Positions 47,200-58,702 are shown, counted from the first letter of the stretch. The stretch is DNA of 64,000 nt from Takakia lepidozioides (GCA_030704615.1 CM060734.1:43726042-43790041), one strand, 5' to 3'. Notes: generated by a model not told the origin, from the letters alone. Numbers and translations are program-made.

Positions 47200-48150
47200 A
47201 GCCCACTGGACTTAAGGTTGCAGTTACGGAGGACAATTGGGAGCCTGACATTGGACCCATTGTCACTGGAGAAGAGAGACGACGTATACGGCGGTTCCTG
47301 AGGGCTTACATGAATTGCTTTGCCTTCAGTTTGAAGGACTTGGGAGCACTGAAGGGTCAAGAGATCCGTATTGAGTTGGCCACTGACACGCCAATCTTTC
47401 GGAGACCCTATAGATACAGTGACATGGAGAGGTCTTTGATTCAGATGAGGACTCAAGATCTCTGGGAGGCAGGTTTGGTGGAGCTCTCTGGTGGAGAGTA
47501 TGCTTCAGCCACAGTGATGCCAGCTAAGAAGGATGTCTATGGCAATTGGACGGAGAGACGTATGTGCGGTGATTACCGGCCTGTAAATCGTCAGACCAAG
47601 TCCGATAGGTTGCCATGCCGACACCAGAGGAGATCTTTGATGCCATTGGGCATGCCAAGGTCTTTAGCACGTTGGATTTACGATCCGGATATCACTCGTG
47701 CCGATCAAGGAGGCGGATAAGCAAAAGACGGCATTCTGGGGGATCAATGAGCACGGGAAGGATTGCCTATACCAGTGGCGGTTCTTACCATTTGGGCTTA
47801 AAAACGCTCCCGCTGAGTTTCAAAGAGTCATGGACAAGATTCTAGCAGGGGTGGAGTTTGCTCGGTGCTACATAGATGACATCATCATCTTTAGTGCTAC
47901 GGTGGAGGGAGCAGAGAGACACCTTCAGGGGTATTTGAGCGCTTGAGGCGACGGATTGAAGTTACATCCGGGAAAGTGCAAGTTTTTCCACAACCAGATT
48001 GAGTATCTGGGTCACATGATATATCCTGGAGGATTGGGGGTACAGCAGACTAAGGTAGAGTCCATTGCACAGGTTCCACGCCCCACGGATGTGAGCCGAG
48101 TTCGAGCTTTCATGGGGTTAGCAAACTATTACACGGTTTGTTAAGGGATT
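47200..48150 (+). pseudogene. pol: Ty3/gypsy reverse transcriptase
   Basis: Blocks in order: TDTPIFRRPYRYSDMERSLI, GLVELSGGEYASATVMPAKK, RMCGDYRPVNRQT, FSTLDLRSGYH, LYQWRFLPFGLKNAPAEFQR and YIDDIIIFS, with the catalytic YIDD at 47,869-47,880. The thumb-side KFFHNQIEYLGHMI and VRAFMGLANYYT follow to 48,140. Frames change near 47,610, 47,700 and 47,945. Order and motifs are those of chromovirus-like or related Ty3/gypsy elements. Confidence 0.92.
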
Positions 48151-48187
48151 TAGTGCCATTGTAAAGGCTCTAACCAAGCTGACCAAG

Positions 48188-48830
48188 GTGGACCAGGAGT
48201 GGCAGTGGGAAGATGAGCAAGGAACAAGCTTTTCAAGAGCTCAAGGTGAGGTTGACCTGGCGCCCATCTTGAGACGACCTATCAGGGGGCGTCCTTTTCA
48301 GCTGCATACAGATTGGAGCATGCTGGGGCTTGGAGCGGTGCTCACACAGGTGGATGATGAGGAAAGAGAGTTCGTAGTGGCTTATGCTAGCCACTCGAAC
48401 AATGCTGCAGAGTCTAAGTATAACTCATATGAGGGAGAATGCTTAGCTGCATGTGTGGGCCGTGGCACACTTCAGGTGCTATCTATACGGCAATCTCTTC
48501 ACCCTTGTCACGGATCACCAACCACTCAAGTGGTTGATGGAGTCAGACAAGCTTACGGGGAAGCTTGCACGGTGGGCACTCATCCTTCAAGAATATGACT
48601 TTCAGGTGGTGCATCGACCGGGTTTGGTCAATTGCAATGCAGATGGGTTGAGTCGCAATCCATGCACGAGCCAACAGGATGACACTGGAGCTCGGTGGCA
48701 TGGTGAGACGGACGAGGAGATGGTGTCGGGATGGCATGCATCTGCATTTCTGTGTATCTTGGCAGCGGAAGGCCAGGTTGGATCTGCAACAGGGATGACT
48801 GTAGATCAAGTGTCTGCGGACCCTGAGGCC
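48188..48830 (+). pseudogene. pol: RNase H domain
   Basis: Contains RPFQLHTDWSMLGLGAVLTQ (first catalytic Asp), YASHSNNAAESKYNSYEGEC (Glu), then after a frame shift FTLVTDHQPLKWLMESDKLT and RWALILQEYDFQVVHRPG with ADGLSRNP. This is the usual Ty3/gypsy RNase H, directly after RT and before integrase. Confidence 0.9.
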
Positions 48831-48834
48831 AGCA

Positions 48835-49806
48835 ATGAGCAAGGTGGGCGCCAAAGATATACATGAGGATTCAGTTGTGTTGGACTACCTCCGCACTGGA
48901 GTCACGGCAGCCACTGTGACTGCCAAGGAGAGGGATCGGATCCTACAACGAGCCAAGAGGTTCAAGTGGGAGGGGACACACCTGCTCCGAGTGTGGGAGG
49001 ATGGTCGAGTGAGGATTGTGCCTCACCCAATACAGCGGGCACGGTTAGTGCGCCATGCCCATGAGGAGTTGGGGCATTTTGGGGTGCGACGCACTCATAG
49101 TCTACTGCAGGGGCAGTATTGGTGGCGTGGTATGCACACAGAGGTGCAACAATTTGTGGCTAGGTGCATGGTGTGTGACAGGGTGCGTGCTTCATTCAAT
49201 GCCCCTACTCCACAATTGCACCCTCTTCCGATCATGGGATTGGGCTACAGGTGGAGTCTTGACTTCGCAGGGCCGTTGCCACTGACCATGCGCCACAACA
49301 AGTACGTGTTGGTGATGGTGGAGCACTTCTCCAAGTGGATCGAATTGGTTCCATTGCCTGATAAGGCTAGTGAGGGAGCTGCGTATGCGTTCCTGGATTG
49401 TGTGCTTAGCCGATTCGGTGCTCCAGCTCAGGTACTCACGGACCAAGGGAGAGAGTTCTTGGGGGAGTTTTCAGGCTTTGTGTGACAAGGCCTTGATAGA
49501 CCACCCCGCACCACTTCTCGGGATCATCTTGAGGCCGATGGCTTGGCAGAGAGAGTTGTTCAGACAGTGAAGAGGGGTTTGCGCAAGTATGGCTTGCAGA
49601 AGGGACACCTAGGAGATTGGGACCTTCAGTTACCCTGGTTAGCCATGGGCTACAGGTTCAGCAAGCAAGCATCACTTGCCTCCTTCTCACCATACTTTCT
49701 TCTCTTTGGCCGAGAGCCGGATTTGCCTACATCCATTCGCAGAGAAGCTGCTACAGTTCTTAACCTTGACGATCCGGACGTGTGGGCACGTGCATGTGAG
49801 TAGCGT
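48835..49806 (+). pseudogene. pol: Integrase (DDE)
   Basis: The HHCC zinc domain is HEELGHFGVRRTHSLLQ ... CMVCDRV. The core is LGYRWSLDFAGPLPL (Asp), FGAPAQVLTDQGREF (Asp) and, after a frame shift near 49,480, ADGLAERVVQTVKRGLRKYG (Glu). It continues SPYFLLFGREPDLPTSIRRE and ends in TAG at 49,801-49,803, beyond which the same frame keeps coding (RAELFKRVMPMAFENL). The TAG replaces a probable CAG. Confidence 0.92.
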
Positions 49807-49929
49807 GCAGAGTTGTTCAAGAGAGTCATGCCCATGGCTTTCGAGAACCTGCCACCACAAACATACGTTGGGTATGCTACCATACGTGGTGGGGGCTATC
49901 GTCCTGGGTTCGGATCAACCCTGGTGACC

Positions 49930-50222
49930 TGGTGACTATGCTATCTGCAGCAGACTGCTCCTACAACCCTGGATGTGACTGCAGGACGTGTTATTTTAAG
50001 GGTTCGAGAGGTCTTGCCCTCAGGCGTCTTGGTCTTGGAGGGTCGGGATGGCATAACTTGGAAGGACCATGTGCGTAATTGTGCGCCATGTCACCTTCCG
50101 AATGTCGATGGCAGGATTGACCCAAACCTGGCAGTGGTATCTACAAGTTTGAGGTGCATGTTGTGTGGGTCTGCTAAAGGGGCAGCCACCATGCTGGTGT
50201 GTGATCGATGCTCTAAAGGTTA
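49930..50222 (+). pseudogene. Post-integrase region with partial PHD-like zinc motif
   Basis: The frame from about 49,975 reads GRVILRVREVLPSGVLVLEG then DHVRNCAPCHLP, and ends LRCMLCGSAKGAATMLVCDR CSKG with TAA at 50,221. The C-x2-C-x11-C-x2-C spacing followed by KG is how PHD fingers start (CDxC-KGWH), but the His and last Cys pairs are lost after the stop. A chromatin-reading finger at a pol C-terminus is plausible; the function is inferred. Confidence 0.5.
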
Positions 50223-50450
50223 ACAAGCAACGCAAGGCCCAGCTACTAGGAGACCTTGAACACACGAGATCCTGGCTCAAGTTCACAGATTGCAAGACGG
50301 CGACTAACGATGGGGCTACTCTTGTACGGCCCCTTGGTCTATAGAGTTTGAGTACAATAGGAACAGTGATAGAGGACTTAGTACGGCTGTGGCTATTACA
50401 TCTTGTAGCTATCTGGAGGTAGAGGGACCTATCCACCAGCTAGGGGGGCG

Positions 50451-50972
50451 ATTGTGGTACTACTTTATTGTGCATATATGTGTGGTGTGGTTTGACAGCG
50501 ATGTAGTTGTGTAGCGATATGTATGCGCACGACAGCTGTCAAGTTAAATAAGCACAGTGTGAAAACAGCTAGAATAAAACTAGTTATTTGTATTAACACT
50601 TGGATTTAGGTCAAGTGTTAATCAGGTGTCAAGTTTAGTTTGACACCTGGTCCGTCTTATCTTCACGAGAGCGGCAGTCGCGCAGCTCATCTCTCTCAAG
50701 TTGAGCCTGCGCGACCGAGCTCCTGCGTGCGTTCAGATCTGAGTGTACTCATGATGGGAGTGTAGGTTGTTGTGGGGTGGAGTCCCCATAGCTTGGGGTG
50801 CCCCTGGCTCGACTACTATTTCAAAGAGTGATGATGGTTTTGGTTTTCAGGTTTTGTGTCAACAGTGTTTTCTAGTTTTCTTATCATTGTGGTAGACTAC
50901 TGTATTGTGCATATATGTGTGGTGTGGTTTGGACAGCGATGTAGTTGTGTAGCGATATGTATGCGCACGACA
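50451..50972 (+). repeat. 85-bp direct repeat flanking the right candidate LTR
   Basis: 50,451-50,535 and 50,886-50,972 are near-identical (ATTGTGGTA, TATTGTGCATATATGTGTGG, GATGTAGTTGTGTAGCGA, TATGTATGCGCACGACA). They flank the 350-bp repeat on both sides. Confidence 0.85.
50537..50886 (+). repeat. Right ~350-bp direct repeat (candidate 3' or solo LTR)
   Basis: Nearly identical partner of 38,950-39,301, with the same TGTCAAG start and CTTATCA end. Flanked by an 85-bp direct repeat rather than by a short target duplication. Confidence 0.85.
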
Positions 50973-51377
50973 AGGGTGTTCACTAATTTTGCTTGCAAGC
51001 GCTTACAGCAAGTTGTACAGTTTAAACTTCCAGACACGGTGGGACCACATTGTATGCCACACAGGATTCCACTTAAAGTTCGGCCGTTAAAACACCTAAG
51101 GGGGGACGAGGATTCTGATACTACTGTTTCTTCCGAGGACTCTTTTGACATGGCAGAGGATTATGCACTTCAGATGGCAGAGAAGAAACGACGGGGATCT
51201 CCTATGCCTGAGAGGTTACCTCGTTATCAGCCAAAGGAGGGTCAGACATTTCCAGGTAGTGCTCAATCATCTCCATCAGCCAGTGACAGGACTCGGGCTC
51301 ACACACGGAGTCCTTCACGAGACTCTCACCGTCAGAAGGGTGCTCGCTCACAAAGGTTTCCTAATCCCAAACAGTAA
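50973..51377 (+). CDS. C-terminal tail of a second retroelement polyprotein
   Basis: Open frame after the 85-bp repeat: VFTNFACKRLQQVVQFKLPD, RPLKHLRGDEDSDTTVSSED, then a basic Ser/Arg-rich end (TRSPSRDSHRQKGARSQRF) and TAA. A purine tract (GAGAAGGGGAGGGG, about 51,399-51,412) follows, then TGTTAGAGGGCTGC, which is the layout of a polyprotein end, a polypurine tract and a 3' LTR start. Probably the 3' part of the element interrupted at 38,950. No domain recognised. Confidence 0.5.
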   Translation, partial: RVFTNFACKRLQQVVQFKLPDTVGPHCMPHRIPLKVRPLKHLRGDEDSDTTVSSEDSFDMAEDYALQMAEKKRRGSPMPERLPRYQPKEGQTFPGSAQSSPSASDRTRAHTRSPSRDSHRQKGARSQRFPNPKQ

Positions 51378-51536
51378 ACCTTGAGGACACGGCTTTTTGA
51401 GAAGGGGAGGGGTAATGTTAGAGGGCTGCTTGGGACTTAGACGCTTTTACGGGTTCTGTGGGGTACCCTTAATTTTTGCGCAGACTGAGACCAACATGAG
51501 CCTTAGGGGTGGCAGCAGTAGGCTTTAGGGGGGTCA

Positions 51537-51650
51537 CACAGCCCGACACAGCTTCGCACAGCTTTACACAGCCAGTCACAGCCCGCCACAGCTTCACACA
51601 GCCCGACACAGCCCGACACAGCTCGACACAGCTTGACATAGCCTGTCACA
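51537..51650 (+). repeat. 10-bp tandem repeat, consensus CACAGCYYRA
   Basis: About eleven head-to-tail 10-bp units such as CACAGCCCGA, CACAGCTTCG, CACAGCTTTA, CACAGCCAGT. A diverged array of the same unit lies at 60,776-60,996. Both follow a retroelement polyprotein end, so the array may be part of an LTR. Confidence 0.85.
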
Positions 51651-52208
51651 GTATATGGGGAATAGTTATCATTGACAGGGAACGACATCTGCAGAGGGAA
51701 CGTGTTACTTCAGGGGTGACGGTTAGTTAGTTAGGTGGTTAGAACAGCTTGCGGGTAGATTAGGAGAGCGGCAACGGGAAGGGGATCACTTCACGGGGAG
51801 CGCTTCTTGGTCATGCATGAGAGGAGATCAGGCGGAGAACAAGAACAAGCACACGGAGAAGGAGGAAAGATGGACAGTAGATGCTTGTTACATGCAAAGT
51901 TGTAGTGATACTGTAGGGCAGATTAGAGTCACCATGGCATTGGCCTGATACCTGATAAATCATAATCTGATACTTATTCGATACAATCACACTATGTAGA
52001 GAGACATGAGTGAAGCTGTGGAATGAATGCATGATTAACTGGAACTTAGTAGATACTGAAGCAATCTGATGCTTCAGTATACATGGTAAGGTAAATTGAT
52101 AACATGAAGGCAAGAGGGAATACAAATAGCAAGCACAACCATGATTCACTAGCTGCAGGTCATGACTGATTGTTCTGAGCGGGCTGAGTGCTTAGAGATA
52201 TCCAACTC
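51651..52208. other. No recognisable gene
   Basis: Candidate LTR remainder and spacer between two oppositely oriented elements. Confidence 0.3.
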
Positions 52209-53415
52209 TTATATCTTGGAGTTTCCACCTCGGATAGCGAAGGGATGGGTGAGTAAAAGCCGTTCAACACTCCCATGTGGGCAGTGGGTTATAAGTTGGG
52301 TTTTGATGGAATGGGGGGTGGGGAAGTGATTAGATAGATGTTGGTACAGGTGTGTGAGGGAAAGGGTGTTCCTTTGGAAATATAGTGCATATCTGTCTTG
52401 TGGGTCCATTGGCAATGGACAGATGATGTCATCAATAGAAGTGGGACCTGGGTTTGGGTGGATGTCACCACATCTTAGGAGTATGAGCTTGATACATGTG
52501 TATGTGTATGCGGTGTCGGGACAGGGGGGGTGATGGTAATAATGTCTGGATTTTAGGGGGTTTTGACGTCGGGTGCCGTGTGGGTGAATAGCGAGTGCAA
52601 AGGGATTCAAAGTGGGTTCGGTAGGGTATTTTGGGATGGTGAGGGAAAAAGAGGTGTGGATGGAATGTATGGATTGGAATGTGGGGGTTTGTAGAAGTGG
52701 AGCTAGTGGACAGGAAGTGTACGGGGCGGACGGTCACGACGCTATTAATTTGATGGGTCGATATGGAGGAGGGTCGAATATTTAGGGAATAGTATATAGA
52801 GTGTAAAAAGGGGGTTGCCTTAGATATGAGCATTGCTTTTGAAGACTATCGGGTGGAGGTCGGGCAAGCATCAAAGAGGTGGTGACAGAGAGGCACCGTG
52901 TGCAAGATTTTTGCGGAGTGGGGTGACATAGTTCCAGGCCTGGCGGGGGTTGATGAAACTTTAGCAGTAGTGTGAGAGGTGATGGTATGTGGGCTAAAGG
53001 GTTCAGGGGTGAAATATGTGTCATGAGAACTTAGGGCAATATATTGAATGAGAGAGTGTGATATTCCATTGTAAGGGATTTTGGGGTATGGGTGTCTGGG
53101 GAACGGATGTAGTGAAATTTTTTGGACATATGTGTCACGGTATGAGAATTGTGCAATAAGGCAAGTAGGGGATGGATGATAATGTCTGGGACGATGACAA
53201 ACAAAAGATGGATGGTATACGGCTGGGAGGCGATGCCAAACAGAAGATGGATGGTATACGTCTGGGAGACGATGATAAATAGGATATGGATTGTATACGT
53301 CTGGAAGTTGAAGCATAACAAAATGGCGGTAATACATTTTGTGGTAATCAATGAAGAAGATCACGGAGTAGAAATCTTTGTGTAAAATGTGGTAGAAGTC
53401 ATTTGATATGATCAT
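52209..53415 (-). pseudogene. Decayed ORF with 2A-like DIHPNPGP motif and 13-residue repeats
   Basis: Frame 52,610-52,209 contains LILLRCGDIHPNPGP (about 52,490-52,446). This resembles 2A ribosome-skipping peptides and the similar GD(V/I)HPNPGP phrases found near the N-termini of some non-LTR retrotransposon ORFs. The frame 53,415-52,846 upstream on the same strand is rich in His, Pro and Tyr and carries about three 13-residue repeats (YHRLPDVYHPSSV type). Frame breaks separate the pieces. No endonuclease or reverse transcriptase follows, so the element type is open. Confidence 0.4.
53173..53318 (-). repeat. 39-bp tandem repeat, ~3.5 copies
   Basis: On plus, units of the form GGATGGTATACGTCTGGGAG plus a variable remainder to 39 bp. 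On minus they encode the 13-residue YHRLPDVYHPSSV-like repeats. Confidence 0.75.
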
Positions 53416-53845
53416 GGAGTAAAATCTTTGTGTAAATCATGTGGTAGAGTAACATGTAGGTGAAGATGTTTGAAATAGAGAGAGCCGGAATGCCCGAACA
53501 GCTGGGGGGGAGGAGATTGAAAGTGCAGAGTTGTCCTCGCTTGAACGAGAGTGATTGTTGGAGCTATGCTTCAGTTGACAAAGATTGAGAAGTCTTGTAC
53601 CAGGGTAAGTGAATTGTGGTATCATGAGTGGCGACTGATAGAGGGCAACTTGCCCAAGGTAAGTGGTAGCATTCAACGACAGAGGAGAGGGAGGAAGTGA
53701 TCTTAAGTGGCAGTGGGGTAGGTCTTGAGTCACAGCTCTGCGCCTGTAGGGTGTGTGTGGTAGATACTATGGGGTAGTTGGATGCCCTTTGAGGTCAGGG
53801 AGCCAGCTGGGGCAGAACAACAGTAAGTTAGAGAATGATGGCAGT

Positions 53846-54310
53846 TCAATGTACACAGTAGTGGATCTTGTGAACATAAGGGGGGAGGGGTGTCCAGGGT
53901 AGGGAAGAGGGTTGAGTGTGCTCCCTGGAAGTAAAAGGACAGTGAAGCGGTTGTGGCCGGGTGGGGGGCAGCATCTGCTGCCAACTCCAAAGCACTTGGG
54001 TGTTGTGGTTGGTAGCTACATCATGGAATCCAAGTCCACCTTCCAAGTGCTGGCACCAGCTGAGAGCGGTCAGCCAGTCCATCTCAATGTGCATCTTCTG
54101 AGTTGTGGCCAGCAAAGCCTCCATGGGGGCAGCCCACTCTGCGGCCTGGTTTTCCACTGTACTTGTGGTTGATCGCTTGGCAATGTCGTCAATGAGAGCA
54201 CTTGCTGACTTTGCCTTCCTTTCAAAATCAGCTTGCCTCTACTGCAAACTTTCCAGCTTCTGTGCTAGTTCTGCCACCTGGGCAGCTTTTACTTCTTGTT
54301 GCTCAATCTG
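53846..54310 (-). pseudogene. Coiled-coil fragment of a decayed retroelement
   Basis: The minus-strand frame reads EQQEVKAAQVAELAQKLESL Q, TAG, RQADFERKAKSASALIDDIA, then ENQAAEWAAPMEALLATTQK. Heptad-like and Ala/Glu/Gln-rich, similar in style but not in sequence to the 36-39 kb coiled coil. The TAG sits in a Gln-rich context. Family unknown. Confidence 0.45.
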
Positions 54311-56497
54311 AGATTGGAATGTGACCAGCAGGCAGGTGATATTGTAGTGTGAATGCAGGGGAGTGACAGTGAAATTTTGCTTGGCATCAGGATCCGGCAT
54401 TACTACAAAGGGAGTGCCCTGGTACTAATAACGGGAGGGAACTATCCATGCCTACAGGTAATTCCATGGGCACACTATGCTATTGCTCTGCCAGGACAAA
54501 ATGTGGCTAAGTCATGAAATACGCCTTTTCATCCATAGGATGAATGGCTTTCATCGCTGGTGATTACCTTAGAAACGCGGGTCGAGGAAGCTTAGGGCTT
54601 GCTGGAGGGTAATCGTGCAGGGAACAGCTAGGTAATTTTGCTCAAGCCAGGAGAAGGGAGGCGGTGCAGTAATCGTTTTATGGCTTTGAAGAGAGGGAGT
54701 GCTGCAGGACGATTCATCAAGGGCAAGGGAAGTAATATCATTACTGACAGAAGTAATGAAGGCATAGAGGCGGTGCTTCCTGTGATTTGATCGCTGAAGG
54801 TGTAGGAGTTGCGGGGAAAGCAGCTCGGTGGAGGGGGCGGCAGTGCCGTCGTTACTCTCATAACCACGATGACAAGGAGGATGAACTTGCAAGGGAAACA
54901 GCCTGCTGCCAGGAATAGGAAGGTGGGGTTGCCGACTTGATCAAAGGCTAGTTAAGATGATGGAGCAGCTCCATCATGACGGGCATCTGCCAGAGGTAGG
55001 GTGTGCAAACTGATACCGCCGCCATTGCATTCATGTGCAATTATAGAAAGCTGCACTTGTGGAGAAGCAATTGCTGCCAGATCAAGGGCAGAGATGGGAT
55101 TACTGACTTTACCACTTGTGAAATGGTGCAATCGCCAGAATGAGGGCATTGGCTTGTGGACAGTGATACAGGTTATCTGTAAATAAAGAAGCAAAGAGTG
55201 AAATATGTAGAGCATGAAGCTTTCAGATAATGACTGTCTTCTTGTTATCACATCAGATCTTAGGGTAGATTAGCAGAGATGGTAGGATAGGGTAGTTAGT
55301 TGGCAAGCAACAAGGTTACTGCCATAGGTTGAAACAGAGCTGTCAAGACTCACGGAATGCTTGAATCGACGAAATATCTGAAGGTGGAGTGGCAGAGCAA
55401 TGACAGGATCTGACATGCATAGATCTTTGTTTTTACAACGTGGCATTCAAACGACAAGAGGAGTTAGGGGAGCTGCTGACAGAGATGGTGAGGTGCCATT
55501 TCAGGCAGGCAATCCCACCGCTCAGCTGGAGTATAAGAGAGCTAAGTTCATAGATGCAAGGCCCCTCTCTGACTTAGGGATAGTTGCTATGGAATTTTGC
55601 TAGAGAGACTCTCAATAGAGATGAGGGAGATAGAAAAAGATTTTGGCAAATGGAATGGTGACTTCTGGAATTCATACCAGTCCTGGAGGTAGAGAGAAAG
55701 TGAGTAGGGTGGAAGTTGTGTGGAGTGCTGCAAGAAGTTGGGAAGTTAGCTCTCAAACATAGGATGCTTCCTTTTTGGGTGTGACTTAGAAATCGTTTTG
55801 GGCAGATTTAGGACTTGCTCTTGATAGAAGGGAAAAGGATAGAGACATGTGATAGAGGAAAAAGGGTTTTTTGAAAATGAAATGGAGTGGTGGTCTGGTC
55901 TTCAAACCAGAATGGTGTAGAGAGGATAAGAGATGATGCATGTCAATTGGAATGGTGATAGAAGGGCTGTCTGGTCCAATATGGGCACTTGCATCAGAAA
56001 AGGGAGATAAAACATTGGGAAGAAGAGAGATCCGCTCAGCAAAAGAATGATGAGAGGAGGGTCAGTTGAGAGATAAGGGAAAGACCATGAGTTGGATAGA
56101 AATATCAGACCTGCATTGTATGGTAGATACATGTTGCCTTGCACTTTCGGTGATTGCATGACAACAAAGGGGGTTCAATGTAGATGCTACATGCAAATGG
56201 TGAACTCATAGGCTGTCATTAACCCACTGGTAAGCTGTTTGAGTGACTATATCAGCATGAAAACTAAGCTGGTGCAAGACAGAACCCTAGTCAGGCCTGT
56301 TGCACTATGCAGGAAACACCTTCACTTGTCCCATCCATGTCTTCTCTTCCGCTGCGGCGTGGATGAGGGCTTCATGAACTCTGATCATAAACAACATGGA
56401 TGTAGCCAACCTGTGTGGGAGAACCAGGATAACAACAAGACCTTGCACTAAGAACTAGATTAGGATTAGACAGAAGGGGATATATGCCCCCTTCTTT
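54311..56497. other. Degraded element interior without recognisable genes
   Basis: Short open frames on both strands, with no domain. Probably inert transposon sequence. Confidence 0.3.
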
Positions 56498-58702
56498 TCA
56501 CACTACAATATTGCTATAAGAACGGAGCCAAGGTAGCGGAGTGGCGAGTTGCTGCCGATGTGAATGACCATTTGAGTGGAAGTCGTGATGGAGTTTAAGA
56601 CCTAGAACATAGAGTGTATCAGTACCTCCCTCCACGCAATCTTTGGGATGGGGGGCAGAGCTTCGCCACTTCAGGATGCGGAAACTCCAGGAGGTAGGGT
56701 GGGAATTGGGTCTCCATGGTGCGACGTCTGTACAGCTCCAAATGAAGGTAGCGCCAAGCTCGGTGTAAGTCCCCCGAAACTTATATAGAGCCACTTGCAT
56801 GGAACAAGATTCTTCGGGCTGGGGCTCATCATTTAACCACTGTTGAGCAATAGTTTGCAGTGCCCCATCACAAAACTGAGGCCCATTTTGTGAACCTCCC
56901 GCATTCTTATTCAATTCCAGATCTGTAAGTGAGGAAGAAATGACATGTTGGAGAGGTTGGCTGCGGGCTTTATGATGTGCCATGCCATACCAGAAACCCT
57001 TGACAGTGCATATGTGACGGGAAATGATCAGAGGACATAAACCAGCATAACTTAGACATAAACCAACATGGAGGGCATAAGTTGCTGGGACGTACACTCG
57101 TGGAGTGAGAGATTTCATTATACATGTAGCAAGCATATAAAGCAGCAGATTGCATCTGAAGTAAGGGGGAGAGGTAGCCATAGTGTCAAACACTCCCTTT
57201 GCATCCTCGATGCACCCACATTTTGCATACATGTCCGCCAGGGTGTTGTTCAGAATGACAGTTGGTACAGTTCCAGCTCTGAAGATGTCGCCATGGACCT
57301 CTTTGCCCTTTTCCAGATCCGCCAGGGCAGTGTGTAGAATGAACTGCCATCTGGAGTGTGTATTGCTGGTATTGTACTCCGGGGTGAGGAGGGGCTGGGG
57401 TAGAGTGAGATCTCCCGGGTTGTAATGGTTGTCGTGTGGCCATTGCCATGTTGCAAACATAATCCATGCCGTGATGAGGCTGGCCTGAGCAGCAGTAAAG
57501 TTGCCACCAGATGCTGTAATGTTGGTGACTTGGCCATGGCTGGCCCTGATGGTGAGAGACTGTTGGCAAGGGTGCTGCTGCTGCATCATAACGTTGCAAT
57601 CCGGCACTCTTGGAATGATACTAGGGTATGCTTCGTGGAAGGAGAGATACATGTGAGAGAAGGGCTGCTTTCTGATGGTGTTCAGAGGATTGTAGTGGGT
57701 GACATTATAGAATAGACAAGGGAGGGCGTAAGAACCTGGTGGGGTAGAGAATCTGACGATGTAAGATTCAATATCTGCTTCAATATTGCCATGCTACCCA
57801 AAAGTAGTTTCAGAATGATGTTGATGGCGCTTCCTATAAAGCTGACGCTTGGGGGACCGAGTCAAGTTTTTGTGTAGCATTTGATGATAGGTTGCCGAAG
57901 CCTCCAGCCTGTCCATCACTGCATCGGCCTCTCGAATGTTGTCGTACTCGTACTGAAGCTGCTTTTGGGCACTAGCTGGCAGACCTGCATAGTTGATGGT
58001 GATCTGAATCCAATGTGCTTTGGGAAGTCGGCTGAGAAATTTGCCACCTTGTGCAATAGCCCTGCACCAGAGACCACTCCACTAGCTGGTGTTGCTACTC
58101 CCCACAACGGGTATTGTCAGCTCAGGTTTTGCTCCAAGCATCACTCTCAAACCTGAGAGAAGGAAATCATGTTTGCCATGGGGCCTCTTGGTGTGCCTGG
58201 TCCGTAATTGGGCCCTCACAAAGTAGGGATTAGATGTGCAGATTTGGGTGCCAGAGTCATCGCACATGCCCCTTGGCAGCTTTACCATAACCTCTCTAAG
58301 TCGGACTTGCACTGTGTAGAGATTGTGCACTTTCAGAGATACTTGCAGACATAGTAGTTGGCCTGTGGCATACTGTGCTTCAACATAGATGCTAGTGTGA
58401 CTTGGCAGTAGGGGAGGTAGTTCCATTGCGTATTTTTGTACTATGTCACAGGGGGGTATTGAAAAAGCGGCATGAGCATTGGATACAAGCTTCCGAGTGT
58501 GCAGTCTTTGCTGAAGGTGGCATGTTGTCCTTTCACCCCAATCTGCTAATTGGCCGGGACATGTTATAATTAGCGCACTATTGTGCGTTCTGGTCCCTAA
58601 GCTATCTTGCAGTGGTAGTAGAGGATATGGTGCTTCCTTTAGGCTCTGTGCAGGCTTGTGCATGGCATTAGTACAGTGATCATAGTAGAGTGGTATTAGC
58701 AT
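56498..58702 (-). pseudogene. 735-codon frame with two TAG stops and a captured PPR fragment
   Basis: One minus-strand frame runs 58,702-56,498. It is open to 58,082 (TAG), then reads sensibly (IQITINYAGLPASAQKQLQY; EYDNIREADAVMDRLEASAT) to a second TAG near 57,790, then on to TGA at 56,498. At 57,334-57,170 it encodes LADLEKGKEVHGDIFRAG, NNTLADMYAKCGCIEDAKGV and FDTM, the consensus of plant PLS/DYW-type PPR proteins (organellar RNA binding). Only about 55 residues of PPR are present, so it is a fragment. The rest is not recognised. Confidence 0.55.

Larger units (their letters stand above)
38950..50886 (+). mobile_element. Ty3/gypsy-type retroelement with embedded cytosine methyltransferase
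   Basis: Bounded by direct repeats of about 350 bp (TG...CA) at 38,950-39,301 and 50,537-50,886. In order it contains host-gene cDNA fragments (40.06-41.3 kb, minus), an unknown ORF (41.65-42.5 kb), gag with two zinc knuckles, aspartic protease, a C5-cytosine methyltransferase, reverse transcriptase, RNase H, integrase and a partial PHD-like motif. The order RT-RNase H-integrase is that of Ty3/gypsy. No primer binding site next to the left repeat and no 5-bp target duplication were found, so the repeats as LTRs and the exact ends are inferred. The insertion interrupts coiled-coil ORF copy 1. Most genes carry frameshifts. Confidence 0.7.

Noticed and set aside
57068-57715. Plus-strand open frames across the PPR fragment
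   Set aside because: They are antisense to the recognisable PPR coding frame and have no similarity to anything known.
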